Positions 1 through 7,249 of a stretch of DNA of 17,453 bases are shown here, piece by piece. The notes beneath the pieces were generated by a model. The model worked only from the letters and a program-made list of their open reading frames with translations, was not told where the DNA came from and did not search any database. Position numbers and translations under genes: made by a program. Origin of the DNA: Syntrophaceae bacterium UBA1163 (lineage in GTDB: Bacteria; Desulfobacterota; BSN033; UBA1163); NCBI GenBank assembly GCA_002311635.1, contig DBZJ01000009.1, positions 76,038 through 93,490 on the forward strand. The letters are read 5' to 3'. Numbering within the stretch: position 1 is the stretch's first letter; each line of letters opens with the position of its first letter.

Positions 1-471
1 CGCGGAGAACGCTCAAATCCATATTACCCGACTGTTGACATGTCCGTTGATATTGTTGACTGGCAAGAGATGATGCACTACATTGATGACGCCCTCGGGG
101 TGTGCGCCGGTTTGTCGTCATTTCCGTTAAAGCCTCCCTATCATATCCACAATTACCCGCGTTTTATCTCGGCAGCGACGGGGATCGATATGGATGAAGC
201 CGGACTAAAGCAAGTGTATAAGAGGAACCGAAATCTGCTCAGAGCCATTAATGTAAGAAGAGGCTTGAGGAGAGCGGATGAGAAGCCGCCGGAGGACCAT
301 TGGAAGAAAAGATTTCCCGAGATTGAAGAAAAGCTTTTAGATACGTATTACAAGTTTAAGGGGTGGAATAAGGATGGTATCCCCACGAAAGAGACTCTGC
401 ACGAGTTAGGTATGGATTACGTTGCTGACGACTTAGAACAGAGAGGGATTATAAAAAATGAGCAAAGTTAA
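1..471 (+). CDS. bamB: AOR-family tungsten oxidoreductase, C-terminal part (BamB-like), 5' truncated
   Basis: The reading frame is open from base 1 to the TAA at 469-471, so this is the last 156 residues of a larger protein; the ATG at 40 is internal. The segment DDALGVCAGLSSF fits the C-terminal domain of aldehyde:ferredoxin oxidoreductases, where the Cys after Asp-x-x-Gly is the last ligand of the [4Fe-4S] cluster beside the tungstopterin. The tail (NRNLLRAINVRRGL, then PPEDHWKKRF and the ending DLEQRGI) is also typical of this family. Family knowledge: BamB is the W-containing active-site subunit of class II benzoyl-CoA reductase, which dearomatises benzoyl-CoA in obligate anaerobes. The bam assignment is inferred from the order AOR, ferredoxin, HdrD, HdrA, MvhD. 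Another AOR clade, for example one acting on a different aryl- or enoyl-CoA, cannot be excluded because the catalytic N-terminal part is missing. The stop overlaps the next gene by 14 bp, indicating translational coupling. Confidence 0.85.
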   Translation, partial: RGERSNPYYPTVDMSVDIVDWQEMMHYIDDALGVCAGLSSFPLKPPYHIHNYPRFISAATGIDMDEAGLKQVYKRNRNLLRAINVRRGLRRADEKPPEDHWKKRFPEIEEKLLDTYYKFKGWNKDGIPTKETLHELGMDYVADDLEQRGIIKNEQS

Positions 472-997
472 AAAGAAAGTTAAGACAATCAAGATTGATC
501 TTGATAAATGCAATGGTTGCCGGGCATGTGAGGTAGCCTGCTCCGCCTTTCACGCCAAACCGAAATACAGCAGCAATAATCCGGCGAGGTCCCGCATCCG
601 GCTGATTCGCGAACCACTGAAAGACGTATATCTTCCTGTACACGCGGGTGAGTATGCGAAAGCCGAATGCACTGGCAGAGACAAATATGTGATTGACGGA
701 AAGGAATACGACGAGTGCGACTTCTGCAGGGCCTCCTGCCCGTCCAGGGACGTTTTCAAAGAACCCGATTCCGGTCTCCCTCTCAAATGCGATATGTGTG
801 AAGACGATCCGCCACAAGAAAAGCCCTTGTGTGTTCAGTGGTGTCTAAATGATGCCCTGACTTACGAAGAAAGGGAAGAGGAAGTCGAAGAAGAAGTGAA
901 GATGGAGGACGTGGAGATAGGGTTGGAATCCATGGTAGACAAATATGGATTGCAGAAAGTAATGGATACCGTTGCCCGAATGGCAAAGAAGGAATAA
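458..997 (+). CDS. bamC: polyferredoxin subunit of AOR complex (BamC-like)
   Basis: This is a 179-residue iron-sulfur protein that should pass electrons to the tungsten subunit encoded just upstream. Twelve cysteines are visible: C18, C21, C24 and C28 (CNGCRACEVAC), C71, C87, C90 and C94 (CDFCRASC), and C111, C114, C125 and C129. That is enough for three [4Fe-4S] clusters in the arrangement of the AOR-associated FeS subunits (HycB/DmsB-like). Residues about 137-152 are a highly acidic, Glu-rich stretch with no recognised function. The start codon lies inside the end of the AOR gene, and only 8 bp separate its stop from the next gene, so it is surely cotranscribed. The protein is soluble, with no signal peptide. 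The family call is firm; the symbol bamC rests on gene order. Confidence 0.85.
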   Translation: MSKVKKKVKTIKIDLDKCNGCRACEVACSAFHAKPKYSSNNPARSRIRLIREPLKDVYLPVHAGEYAKAECTGRDKYVIDGKEYDECDFCRASCPSRDVFKEPDSGLPLKCDMCEDDPPQEKPLCVQWCLNDALTYEEREEEVEEEVKMEDVEIGLESMVDKYGLQKVMDTVARMAKKE

Positions 998-1005
998 AAC
1001 ATTAA

Positions 1006-2163
1006 ATGGAGACTGTACCCCTAACCCCCTTCAAAGTGGTCATCGATGGCATCAAAGAGGCAGGTGGAGACGCCTTCAAATTCTGCTATCAATGCGGAAA
1101 ATGCGATACGGTATGCCCTTGGAATCGTGTAAGAAAATTTTTTGTTCGCAGAATGATCAATCAGGCAAAATTCGGCGTGGTTCCTTTCGAATCCGAAGAC
1201 ATATGGCTATGTGCCACCTGTGGTAGATGCCCTCAGCGGTGCCCCAGAGGCGTAGAAATAATCGACGTTATGAGAGCGATGCGCAGGCTGTTGGTGCCGG
1301 ACGGTGTCGTTCCTGCCAGTATCCCCAGTCTTCGGAGTATCATGACAAGCTTTGCCAGTGTAGGTAACCCTTGGGGACAAGAACCGAAGGACCGGGCAAA
1401 TTGGGCTAAAGATCTGGGGGTAAAGGAGTTCGGCGAGGACACGGAGCTACTCTATTTCCCCTGCTGCTATCCCAGCTATGACCCAAGATTAAAGAAGGTA
1501 GCTGCTGCCACAGCCAATATCCTTAACAGGGCAGGGGTAGATTTTGGGATACTGGGTCCCAAGGAGAATTGCTGTGGTGAGAGTATACGCAAGGCGGGCA
1601 ACGAAACATTGTTCAAACGCTTGGCCAGGGAAAACATCAAGACTTTTGTCGAAAGCGGGGTGAAGAAGATCCTTGTTTCTTCCCCTCATTGCTACCACAC
1701 CTTCAAGAACGAGTATCCCGAATTCAAGGTCAACTTCGAGGTGGTCCATATCTCCCAATATCTATTCCAGCTTGTTAACGAGGGAAGACTTAAACTGACG
1801 AAGGAGTACAGGAAGAAAGTGACTTATCATGACCCATGTTACCTGGGCCGGCATAATGGCATCTATGATGAACCCCGGGAGGTCTTGAAGAGGGTACCCG
1901 GTTTGGAACTGAATGAGATGGCTGATGCGCGGGAAGATAGTCTCTGTTGCGGAATGGGGGGAGGCAGGATTTGGATGGAAACTGCAAAGGGTGAAAGATT
2001 CTCCGACCTCAGACTGGAACAAGCGATCGGGGTTGGGGCTGAGGTGCTGGCAACTTCCTGCCCGTATTGCATCACCCAATTCGAGGATAGCAGGTTAACC
2101 CTGAAGGATAGTGAGGTCTTACAGATTAAGGATATCACGGAGATTCTCCAGGAAGTAATATAG
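1006..2163 (+). CDS. bamD: HdrD-like iron-sulfur oxidoreductase with two CCG domains (BamD-like)
   Basis: This is a 385-residue soluble FeS protein. An N-terminal 2x[4Fe-4S] ferredoxin domain has C27/30/33/37 and C69/72/75/79. Two cysteine-rich CCG (DUF224) modules follow: C153/C154, C189/C190 and C229 in the first, and C278, C314/C315, C352 and C355 in the second. In HdrB/HdrD such modules bind unusual (non-cubane) [4Fe-4S] clusters. No transmembrane segment is visible, unlike the paralogue at 7250-9265, with which it shares long matches around HDPCYLGR and NEYP. In Bam complexes BamD links the HdrA-like flavoprotein to the BamBC catalytic pair. The start is ATG 1006, 8 bp after the bamC-like stop; AAGGAA at about 984-989 is a poor and distant ribosome site, so coupling to the upstream gene is likely. 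Confidence 0.85.
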   Translation: METVPLTPFKVVIDGIKEAGGDAFKFCYQCGKCDTVCPWNRVRKFFVRRMINQAKFGVVPFESEDIWLCATCGRCPQRCPRGVEIIDVMRAMRRLLVPDGVVPASIPSLRSIMTSFASVGNPWGQEPKDRANWAKDLGVKEFGEDTELLYFPCCYPSYDPRLKKVAAATANILNRAGVDFGILGPKENCCGESIRKAGNETLFKRLARENIKTFVESGVKKILVSSPHCYHTFKNEYPEFKVNFEVVHISQYLFQLVNEGRLKLTKEYRKKVTYHDPCYLGRHNGIYDEPREVLKRVPGLELNEMADAREDSLCCGMGGGRIWMETAKGERFSDLRLEQAIGVGAEVLATSCPYCITQFEDSRLTLKDSEVLQIKDITEILQEVI

Positions 2164-2190
2164 GTAGGAAACCTGATGAGGTGATAGAAA

Positions 2191-5100
2191 GTGGAAAAAG
2201 AACTAGAAAAAATTGAAGACCAGATTCGTAAAAGTCTCGCAGACAGTATTCGCAAAAGTTTCACAGACAGTCATTTTGGAGATGTGATGGTTGTCGGTGG
2301 AGGGGTCAGCGGTGTTCAAGCCTCTCTTGATCTTGCCACTGCGGGTTTTAAGGTTTACCTGGTCGACAAGGCACCTGCCATTGGCGGCCACATGGCCCAG
2401 CTTGACAAGACCTTTCCGACCAATGACTGCTCCATCTGAATACTCGCGCCCAAACTGGTCGAGGTCGGCCGGAATCCCAATATAGAGGTCCTGACGTATA
2501 CTGAAGTTGACCGTGTCGAAGGGGAGGCAGGAGACTTTAAGGTCACCCTGATTAAAAAGCCCAGATATATTGTAGAGAGCAAATGCACGGGTTGTACGAC
2601 CTGCGTGGAATACTGCCCAGTGAAATACCCTGATCAATTCAATCAGGAAATTTCGAAGAATAAAGCCGTCCATATCTACTTCGCTCAAGCCATTCCCCTA
2701 ATCACCTATATTGATGAAAGCTGTCTTTACCTGAAAGAGAAGAAATGCCGTATTTGCGAAGGAGTCTGTAAGAACCAGGCCATCGATTTGAATCAAACGG
2801 CGGAGAAGGTGGAAGTCAACGTAGGAGCGATCATTCTGTCTCCTGGCCTTGAGCCATTCGACCCTAAGGTGAGGGATGAATATCGCTACGGAAAGTTTGA
2901 GAACGTGGTCACCAGTATGGACTATGAACGGCTGATGTGCGCCACCGGGCCGTACGAAGGTGAGATCCTGCGTGCTTCCGACAAGAGGCATCCCCATAAA
3001 ATAGCCTGGATTCAATGCGTCGGTTCCAGGCAGGTGATTCCGGGCGGTAACAGCTATTGTTCATCCGTGTGCTGCACGTATACACAGAAACAGGTCATTT
3101 TGACGAAAGAGCATGACGCAGAGGCAGAGTGTACGATCTTCCATAATGATATTCGTTCTTATGGGAAGGATTTTGAGCGATTCTTCCAAAGAACAGAGAG
3201 ACTTCCCGGGATTCGGTTTATCAGAAGCTACACATCCATTGTCAAAGAGGACCCCAAAAGCAAGAATGTCACCATACGGTATTCTATTCCCGAGGATGGA
3301 GTAAAAGAAGAAGAATTCGATATGGTGGTATTATCCGTTGGATTGAATCCTCCTGCGGATGTGAAGGACCTGGCAAAAAGGTTCGGCATAGAACTCAATC
3401 ATCACGATTACTGTAAAGTCAATCCTGTCAATCCTATGGAGACCACCCGGCCTGGGATCTTTGTCAGCGGAGCCTTCCAGGGTCCTACAGATATCCCCGA
3501 GTCGGTTTTTACCGCCAGCGGAGCGGGTTCCCAATGTGCTCAACTCCTGGACTACCGGCGAGGGAAGCTGGCCAAAGAAAGGATCTATCCGCCGGAGAGG
3601 GATGTCTCCGAAGAGGAGCCCAGGATAGGAGTCTTTGTGTGTCATTGTGGGGCGAATATCGGAAGGGTAGTCAATGTTCCTGACACAGTCGAGTATTGCA
3701 AAACCTTACCCAATGTTGTCTACGCTCAGGAACAGCTCTTTTCATGTGCTACGAATTGTGCCAAAGAAATAACAGACATGACAAAGGAAAAAGGGCTCAA
3801 TCGGGTCATTGTCGCTGCCTGCTCCCCCAGGACCCTTGAACCGTTATTCCGGGACACGGTTCGGGAGGCGGGACTGAATCAATATTACTACGACATGGCC
3901 AATATTAGAGAACAGTGCTCCTGGGTCCACTCTAAAGAAAAGGAAGAGGCCACCGGAAAGGCAAAGGATATCATCCGGATGTCGGTGGCACGAGCTTGCC
4001 TTTTGGAGCCATTACAGGAAATTAATCTGCCTGTCAACAAGGCGGCGCTCGTGGTGGGTGGAGGGATCGCCGGCATGACTTGTGCTCTCTCCATCGCGAG
4101 CCAGGGACATGAGGTTTACCTGGTGGAAAAGGAAAAAAATTTGGGGGGAACGGCAAGAAGAATCCACACCACCCTGGAAGGGCTGGATGTTCAGGCCTAT
4201 TTGAGTGATCTTGTGCGGAAGGTGAATCAGAACCCCTCGATCCATGTCTATACGGATGCAACCATCACGGGGGCTGCAGGTTATGTGGGGAATTTCGTAA
4301 CCACGGTGAAGTCAGACAGAGGGGTCACAGAGATAAGACATGGCGCAGCCGTCATCGCTGTGGGTGCGGATGTCTATAAACCTGCCGAATACCTTTACGG
4401 AGAAGATGACAGGGTCATGACCCATCTGGAGTTGGAGGAGCAGATCAACAAAGGAGACGAAAAAGTAGTTCACGCAGAAAGTCTCGTGATGATCCAATGC
4501 GTAGGCTGCAGAAATGAAGACAGAAATTACTGCAGCAGGATATGTTGTTACGAGTCGATCAAGAACGCATTGAAACTAAAAGAGATAAACCCCAAGATGG
4601 ATATCTACATTCTCTTCCGGGATATGAGAACGTACGGGTTTAGCGAGGATTATTACAGGAAGGCGGCAGATAAAGAGGTGAAGTTTATCCGCTATGAACC
4701 GCAGGACAAACCAGAGGTGAAAGTGGGTGAGTCGGATGACGGTCGGCCCGTTCTAAAGGTTACCGCGACAGATTATATTTTGGGGAACAGGCTCGAAATC
4801 GATGCCGATATCATTTGTTTGGCTGCTGCCGTTATTCCCTCCGCAGGAAGCAAGGAAGTCTCCCAATTATTCAAGGTAACTTTGGGCCCGGATGGTTTCT
4901 TCCAGGAAGCCCATGTCAAATTAAGACCGGTTGAGTTTGGTGCAGACGGCGTTTATCTTTGTGGAACGGCTCACTATCCCAAGCTTATATCGGAAGCGAT
5001 TGAACAGGCCTATGGAGCCGCAGGCCGGGTCTTAACGCTTCTCTCACACGATACCGTCATCGCCTCCGGCTCTGTTTGCGAGGTGGATGAGAAGAAGTGT

Positions 5101-5310
5101 ATGGGGTGTGGGCAATGTGTCGCAGTCTGTACGTACAGTGCTATCGAGTTTCGTGAGACAAAACAGGGCAAAAAGGCTGTCGTTATTCCTGTTCTCTGTA
5201 AAGGAGATGGTCTTTGCAACTCGAAGTGTCCCACAGGGGCGATTAGACTAAAGCACTTTACCGACGAAGAGCTGCTCGCCCAAATTGACGCGGCGGCGGA
5301 GGACGAGTAG
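2191..5310 (+). CDS. bamE: HdrA-like double-FAD selenoprotein (BamE-like), Sec83 encoded by UGA
   Basis: The gene reads as one 1039-residue protein if the in-frame TGA at 2437-2439 is decoded as selenocysteine (residue 83). The GTG start has GAGGTG 7 nt upstream. Visible order: first FAD motif VVGGGVSG (residues 34-41); the HdrA signature TNDCSI-U-ILAPKLVE (77-91), where Cys is normal; ferredoxin C132/135/138/142 with C178/186/189/193; a C276...C290...C294-C295 cluster motif; an HdrA N-terminal-type domain with C484/486 and C519/523; a second FAD motif (621-628); a second CVGC...C...CC motif (770-786); and a C-terminal ferredoxin (C970/973/976/980 with C1003/1009/1013). HdrA proteins are usually near 650 residues, so this is an N-terminal HdrA-like half joined to a whole HdrA. 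HdrA flavins bifurcate or confurcate electrons; in Bam complexes this is thought to drive ring reduction. A stop or pseudogene reading is unlikely because the same frame continues for 957 codons with conserved motifs. Confidence 0.88.
2437..2439 (+). other. selenocysteine UGA codon in the HdrA-like gene
   Basis: The TGA is in frame with both the upstream 82 codons and the downstream 957 codons. It sits in TNDCS-x-?-ILAPK, where HdrA homologues have Cys. The bases on either side translate into uninterrupted HdrA sequence. Confidence 0.88.
2455..2472 (+). promoter_or_regulatory. candidate bacterial SECIS hairpin for the HdrA-like gene
   Basis: A 6-bp stem (2455-2460 with 2467-2472, including two G-U pairs) closes the six-base loop GAGGUC, which begins 22 nt after the UGA. 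Bacterial SECIS elements lie inside the coding region just after UGA, usually with a G early in the loop; the E. coli fdhF loop is AGGUCU. An alternative, overlapping 7-bp hairpin at 2443-2463 has one bulged C and lacks a G in its loop. The folding was done by eye. Confidence 0.5.
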
Positions 5311-5331
5311 AAGTCTACGAATGAACAAAGT

Positions 5332-5409
5332 AAGGATTCAAGGGGTCAAGGATTCAAGTGAAAGGCATGAAGGTAAAACCCTTAAACCCTCGGATCCTGG
5401 AATCCTTGA
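5332..5409 (+). repeat. palindromic repeat element between the bamE- and bamF-like genes
   Basis: The 131-bp gap contains AAGGATTCAAG twice in direct orientation (5332-5342 and 5348-5358). An inverted match, TCAAGGATTC at 5346-5355 against GAATCCTTGA at 5400-5409, would give a long hairpin in the mRNA. It looks like a short interspersed element. No T-run follows, so it is not a clear terminator. Confidence 0.6.
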
Positions 5410-5441
5410 ACCCTGTTTTCATATTTAAGAGGTGAGAAAGC

Positions 5442-6284
5442 ATGAGTACAGGACTTAAATTTAAACCAAGAATATTAGGCTTCGTATGCCATTGGTGAGC
5501 ATACGGCGCTGGTGACATGGCTGGAGTTTCCAGACTACAATATACAACTGAAACGAGGCTGATACGCGTCATGTGTTCCGGCAGGGTCGACCTCGAATTC
5601 GTACTCCGGGCTTTCTCAAATGGAATGGATGGGTTGTTAATTGGTGGTTGCCGCCTTAATGAATGTAATTATATTACCCATGGAAATTACCATGCGCTCA
5701 CCATGGTGCTTCTCTGTAGGAAAATAATGGAACACATCGGCCTGAACCCGGAAAGGTTGCGGATCGAATTTATGTCTTCCGCTGAAGGAAACCGGTTTGC
5801 TGAAGTGATGGGTGAGTTTGGCAACGAGGTGAAGGAGTTAGGACCCCTTGGCAAAGGCAAAGGTGAAGGAATTGACCAAAATGAATTAAAGTCCAAACTT
5901 GCAGAAATCACAAAGCTGGTCCCTTACATCAAGCTGGTGAAAAATGAGAAGCTGGCATCGCGTCTTAAGAACCCTGAAGAATATGACAAACTTTTCACCA
6001 AAGACGAAATAGACAAGTTATTCAGCGAAGTCATCTCGTACTATATCGACCCGGAAAAGTGCCAGGCCTGTATGACTTGCGCTAAGAGATGCCCCGCAGA
6101 GGCGATTATCAGCGCCAAGAACCAGATCCACGTCATTGACCAAGAGAAATGCATAAAATGCGGAACATGTTTTGAAGTTTGTCCGCCTAAGTTTCGTGCG
6201 GTAACGAAGATTTCTGGGGAGCCTGTTCCACCTCCCATTCCTGAAGAAAAAAGAACCATCGTCAGAAAGGGTAAAGAAAAATAA
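5442..6284 (+). CDS. bamF: MvhD-ferredoxin fusion selenoprotein (BamF-like), Sec19 encoded by UGA
   Basis: The true start is ATG 5442, preceded by AAGAGGTGAG at 5427-5436, and the in-frame TGA at 5496-5498 is read as selenocysteine 19. The result is 280 residues. Residues 11-135 are an MvhD/FrhD domain: FVCHW-U-AYGAGDMAG, AGVSRLQY, MCSGRVD (C45) and GGCRLNECNY (C70, C75). MvhD proteins carry a [2Fe-2S] cluster ligated by such cysteines and pass electrons to HdrA, and here Sec replaces the second Cys of the CxxC. Residues 200-255 add a 2x[4Fe-4S] ferredoxin (C207/210/213/217 and C237/240/243/247), ending in a NuoF-like tail (EVCPPKFRAV). Family knowledge: BamF of Geobacter is described as an MvhD-like selenoprotein. 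Starting at the next ATG (5517) would lose the first metal ligands, so that shorter model is rejected. Confidence 0.88.
5496..5498 (+). other. selenocysteine UGA codon in the MvhD-like gene
   Basis: This TGA is codon 19 of the frame starting at 5442. It sits in the motif C-H-W-U-AYGAGDMAG, where MvhD homologues have CxxC. Upstream residues (KPRILGFVC) are typical MvhD N-terminal sequence and are preceded by a good ribosome site. Confidence 0.88.
5521..5533 (+). promoter_or_regulatory. candidate bacterial SECIS hairpin for the MvhD-like gene
   Basis: A perfect 5-bp stem (CTGGA 5521-5525 with TCCAG 5529-5533) closes a GUU loop starting 28 nt after the UGA. The spacing and the G at the first loop position fit the loose bacterial SECIS rules. 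The stem is short and was found by eye. Confidence 0.5.
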
Positions 6285-6291
6285 GGAAAGA

Positions 6292-6403
6292 AAATTGGTG
6301 CCAATTTAGCTGTTTGAAACCGCTTGGTAAAATCCCTCCCACCCTCCCTTTGCCAAAGGGAGGAGTTACCCCTCTTTGGCAAAGAGGGGCGAGGGGAGAT
6401 TTT
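6292..6403 (+). repeat. nested palindromic repeat element (CCTCCC family) after the bamF-like gene
   Basis: A small inverted repeat (AAATTGG/CCAATTT, 6292-6307) follows the bamF stop directly. Two 9-bp hairpins with 3-base loops come next: CCTCCCTTT/AAAGGGAGG (6343-6363) and CCCCTCTTT/AAAGAGGGG (6369-6389). The outer arms (6330-6345 and 6387-6402) are themselves imperfectly complementary, so the whole can fold as one cruciform. A related single hairpin lies at 11548-11568. It probably also stops or stabilises the bam transcript, although no U-run follows. Confidence 0.65.
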
Positions 6404-6443
6404 CCAATGTCTATGCCAATTCAATTTTGAGACCCTTAATAAC

Positions 6444-6472
6444 ATGACCTTGTATCTCAACCGATATATTAT
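6444..6472 (+). promoter_or_regulatory. possible sigma70 promoter for the DUF3795 gene
   Basis: ATGACC (6444-6449) and TATTAT (6467-6472) are separated by 17 bp, upstream of the ATG at 6491. The -35 match is 4 of 6. The call is weak, but a separate start is plausible because a palindromic element lies between this gene and the bam genes. Confidence 0.3.
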
Positions 6473-6490
6473 ACATCAGGAGCGATCAAA

Positions 6491-6985
6491 ATGATGGAGA
6501 TAAATCCGGATCTGATTTCTCCTTGTGGTCTTTATTGCGGAGTCTGCGCCGTTTATATCGCGTACCGTGATAAAAACCAAAAATTCAAAGAGGTGTTACT
6601 GGGTCTTTACAAAGGAGGAGTTCCCGGCAAAGGTACCCTTCCTAATAGTGAAAAACTTACGATAGAAGATATTAAATGCCGCGGCTGCTTATCTGATGAG
6701 CAGTTTATGCACTGCCGGCAGTGTGACATCAGGAAATGCACAGGAGAGAAAGGTTACACCGGATGTCATCAATGCGACAAATTCCCTTGTCAGTATATTG
6801 AGAATTTTCCCATGGCTGTAGGCAAAAAGGTTATCCTGCGGGCGATTCCGTATTGGCGAGAGGTTGGTACTGAAAAATGGATTCAAGATGAAGAGGCCCG
6901 CTATATTTGTCCTGGATGCGGGAATAAAGTTTTCCGGGGCGCTGTTAAATGTAATCAGTGTAAAGCGAATTTGGATCTGGATTAG
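6491..6985 (+). CDS. DUF3795 family cysteine-rich protein with C-terminal zinc ribbon
   Basis: This is a 164-residue protein of unknown function. The N-terminal PCGLYCGVCAVY (about residues 11-22), then IKCRGC and the later CHQCDKFPC are the cysteine pattern of the DUF3795 family, common in anaerobic bacteria and archaea. Near the C-terminus CPGCG and CNQCKANL form a zinc-ribbon or rubredoxin-like pair of CxxC knuckles. The many cysteines suggest metal binding, but no reaction is known. AGGAG (6478-6482) precedes the start, where two ATGs are adjacent (6491 and 6494). It is flanked on both sides by repeat elements and may be transcribed on its own, so a link to the electron-transfer genes is only positional. 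Confidence 0.75.
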   Translation: MMEINPDLISPCGLYCGVCAVYIAYRDKNQKFKEVLLGLYKGGVPGKGTLPNSEKLTIEDIKCRGCLSDEQFMHCRQCDIRKCTGEKGYTGCHQCDKFPCQYIENFPMAVGKKVILRAIPYWREVGTEKWIQDEEARYICPGCGNKVFRGAVKCNQCKANLDLD

Positions 6986-6996
6986 TGTCCCCGAGC

Positions 6997-7166
6997 ATCT
7001 CAATCTTTTGACGTTGAGATTGTCATTCCCGTGAAACTTGTCCTCGCAAAACCGGGGAACGGGAATCCAGCCCCGTACTTGATACGGGGGAAGGCAGGGA
7101 ACCAGAAATATATGAAACTGGATTCCTGCTGGAGTTTATCCCGACGAAAATCGGGGCAGGAATGAC
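6997..7166 (+). repeat. palindromic repeat element with GTCATTCC termini
   Basis: After a 7-bp hairpin (ATCTCAA/TTGAGAT, 6997-7020) comes a 145-bp unit bounded by GTCATTCC (7022-7029) and GGAATGAC (7159-7166). Its interior includes GGAATCCAG and CTGGATTCC in inverted order and the palindrome CCCCGTA/TACGGGG. The same ends bound the element at 10396-10456, so this is a dispersed MITE- or REP-like family. It fills the 264-bp gap before the membrane oxidoreductase gene. Confidence 0.7.
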
Positions 7167-7249
7167 GAGCTTTTTAACGCTCTTTCTTATAATTTTTCAA
7201 AGAGATAAATTAACAGAGATAAAGAATCAAGCAAAGAGGAGGATCGCTT

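Noticed and set aside
449..817. Minus-strand ORF of 122 codons opposite the bamC-like gene
   Set aside because: It is a shadow of a well-supported cysteine-rich coding frame, with no motif of its own.
2437..2439. TGA as a true stop making the HdrA-like gene a pseudogene or two genes
   Set aside because: The frame continues without shift into conserved HdrA sequence, the TGA sits at a Cys position, and a second gene in the same operon shows the same pattern.
2203..2688. Minus-strand ORF of 161 codons opposite the HdrA-like gene start
   Set aside because: It is antisense to conserved FAD-motif coding sequence, with no recognisable domain.
5517..6284. MvhD-like gene starting at ATG 5517
   Set aside because: It has no good ribosome site and would lose the FVCHWU metal-ligand motif; ATG 5442 has a clear AGAGGTGAG site.
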